Origin: Minisyncoccota bacterium
GTDB taxonomy: Bacteria > Patescibacteriota > Minisyncoccia > Minisyncoccales > PEYH01
Direction: 5' to 3'
Length of the DNA: 19,255 nt
NCBI GenBank assembly: GCA_028713795.1
Contig: JAQTNP010000008.1
Location: forward strand, 1 to 19,255
Shown in pieces: positions 18,819 to 19,255 of the stretch (positions are counted from its first letter, which is position 1; every line of letters begins with the position of its first letter). The notes beneath the pieces were generated by a model that did not search any database, was not told where the DNA came from, and was given only the letters and a program-made list of their open reading frames with translations. Both the position numbers and the translations under genes were made by a program.

Positions 18819-19255
18819 TCACTCGTTCTTGATATATTTTATCTTTGGATTCTCTCCTGGCTTATGTAATCCTAATCTATATTTCTTAACGCTCTTTGGA
18901 ACAATTGTATGATTTGTAGTTAATTCGTGTTTATTATAATACCTGTCTTTTCCAATCATATCAAAAACTTCTTGTCCCGATTCTGTCAAAACTTTTTTCC
19001 CAAGCAACATTCTATTTTGAAGATCTCTCAATGTTAATAAAACAAGAATAAGGCTGGTAGAAAGAACAACTGTTACCGTATTAGAATATATAGAGGCAGT
19101 TCTTATATAATACATACTAAATATGATTATTATGCTCAATAATATTAAAACTACCCATTGGCCTGGAGTCATTTTTTCTAAAACATAAACAGCTGTTTTT
19201 TTCCTACATTCTTCTATATTAGATAAATATGACACCAAATCGTCATATATCGCAT
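18819..19255 (-). CDS. Two-helix membrane protein, unknown function (5' end outside window)
   Basis: The frame is open to the window edge; readable residues before the first candidate start (AIYDDLVSYLSNIEECRKKT) look coding, so the true start probably lies beyond 19255. If complete, TTG at 19238 or GTG at 19235 would be the start (about 139 aa). Two hydrophobic helices are adjacent: WVVLILLSIIIIFSMYYI and NTVTVVLSTSLILVLLTL. The C-terminal 70 residues are basic and cytosolic-looking, including KKVLTESGQEVFDMIG and a Lys-rich end. No family recognised. Confidence 0.65.
   Translation of the reverse strand, partial: AIYDDLVSYLSNIEECRKKTAVYVLEKMTPGQWVVLILLSIIIIFSMYYIRTASIYSNTVTVVLSTSLILVLLTLRDLQNRMLLGKKVLTESGQEVFDMIGKDRYYNKHELTTNHTIVPKSVKKYRLGLHKPGENPKIKYIKNE

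Noticed and set aside
15600..19255. Integron gene-cassette array
   Set aside because: The same-strand genes separated by repeats suggested attC sites, but the repeats lack paired RYYYAAC and GTTRRRY ends (only a near match TTYTAAC at one end), and no integrase is in the window.
1..19255. Alternative genetic code (UGA as Gly, code 25)
   Set aside because: The NUDIX gene ends in TGA next to a terminator, and no core gene needs read-through of TGA.

Overview
The window looks like a chromosome fragment from a Patescibacteria/CPR (Parcubacteria-type) bacterium. The genes are AT-rich and tightly packed. Housekeeping proteins are short: a 491-aa IF2 without the long N-terminal region, a four-domain S1 protein of 363 aa, and a RluA-type synthase without an S4 domain. 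Single-pass membrane proteins are common, and TAA, TAG and TGA all act as stops (code 11). Lineage is inferred from gene style; no marker phylogeny was possible.

Layout. 1-2.5 kb (minus): an operon of a degenerate metallo-beta-lactamase-fold protein, a small membrane protein and gyrA (cut by the window start). 2.6-2.95 kb (plus): a GC-rich mini-gene with its own promoter, Shine-Dalgarno and terminator. 3.0-6.0 kb (plus): rpsA-like S1 protein and ftsH. 6.0-8.1 kb (plus): a helix-turn-helix/LAGLIDADG-like gene running into tRNA-Ile(UAU), then tRNA-Val(UAC), rluA-type synthase, rplS and tRNA-Leu(GAG). 8.1-9.4 kb (minus): two exported proteins, the first bracketed by twin long hairpins. 9.5-10.1 kb (minus): a GC-rich NUDIX gene. 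10.1-12.6 kb (minus): infB, a 52-aa membrane protein, rbfA and five tRNAs (Cys, Leu, Val, Phe, Gly). 12.6-13.7 kb: a plus-strand GNAT converging on a minus-strand DedA protein. 13.7-15.2 kb (minus): tRNA-Arg(CCU), tRNA-Ala(GGC), tyrS, tRNA-Ser(CGA). 15.2-19.25 kb (minus): an accessory tract with a doubtful GC-rich ORF, a DsbA-like membrane-anchored protein, membrane proteins of unknown role and another GC-rich mini-gene. Four of its consecutive intergenic gaps carry a copy of one repeat family.

How the genes work together. The core is translation and quality control: S1, L19, IF2, RbfA, TyrRS, a pseudouridine synthase and 11 tRNAs, interleaved in mixed mRNA/tRNA operons, plus FtsH and gyrase. 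Two protein genes (the HTH gene and rbfA) end on the conserved U8-A9-G10 of the downstream tRNA.

What stands out. (1) Predicted transcripts fall into three 5'-end classes: native AT-rich genes without Shine-Dalgarno that look leaderless (rpsA, GNAT, DedA, two accessory genes); native genes with a stem-loop at the predicted +1 (MBL operon, HTH gene, infB, 3D protein); and dispersed GC-rich mini-genes with strong Shine-Dalgarno motifs. (2) A 63-110-nt repeat family occupies four consecutive gaps of the accessory tract. (3) Several tRNAs are odd: Ile(UAU), C33 in Val(GAC), C55 in Phe and G55 in Cys.
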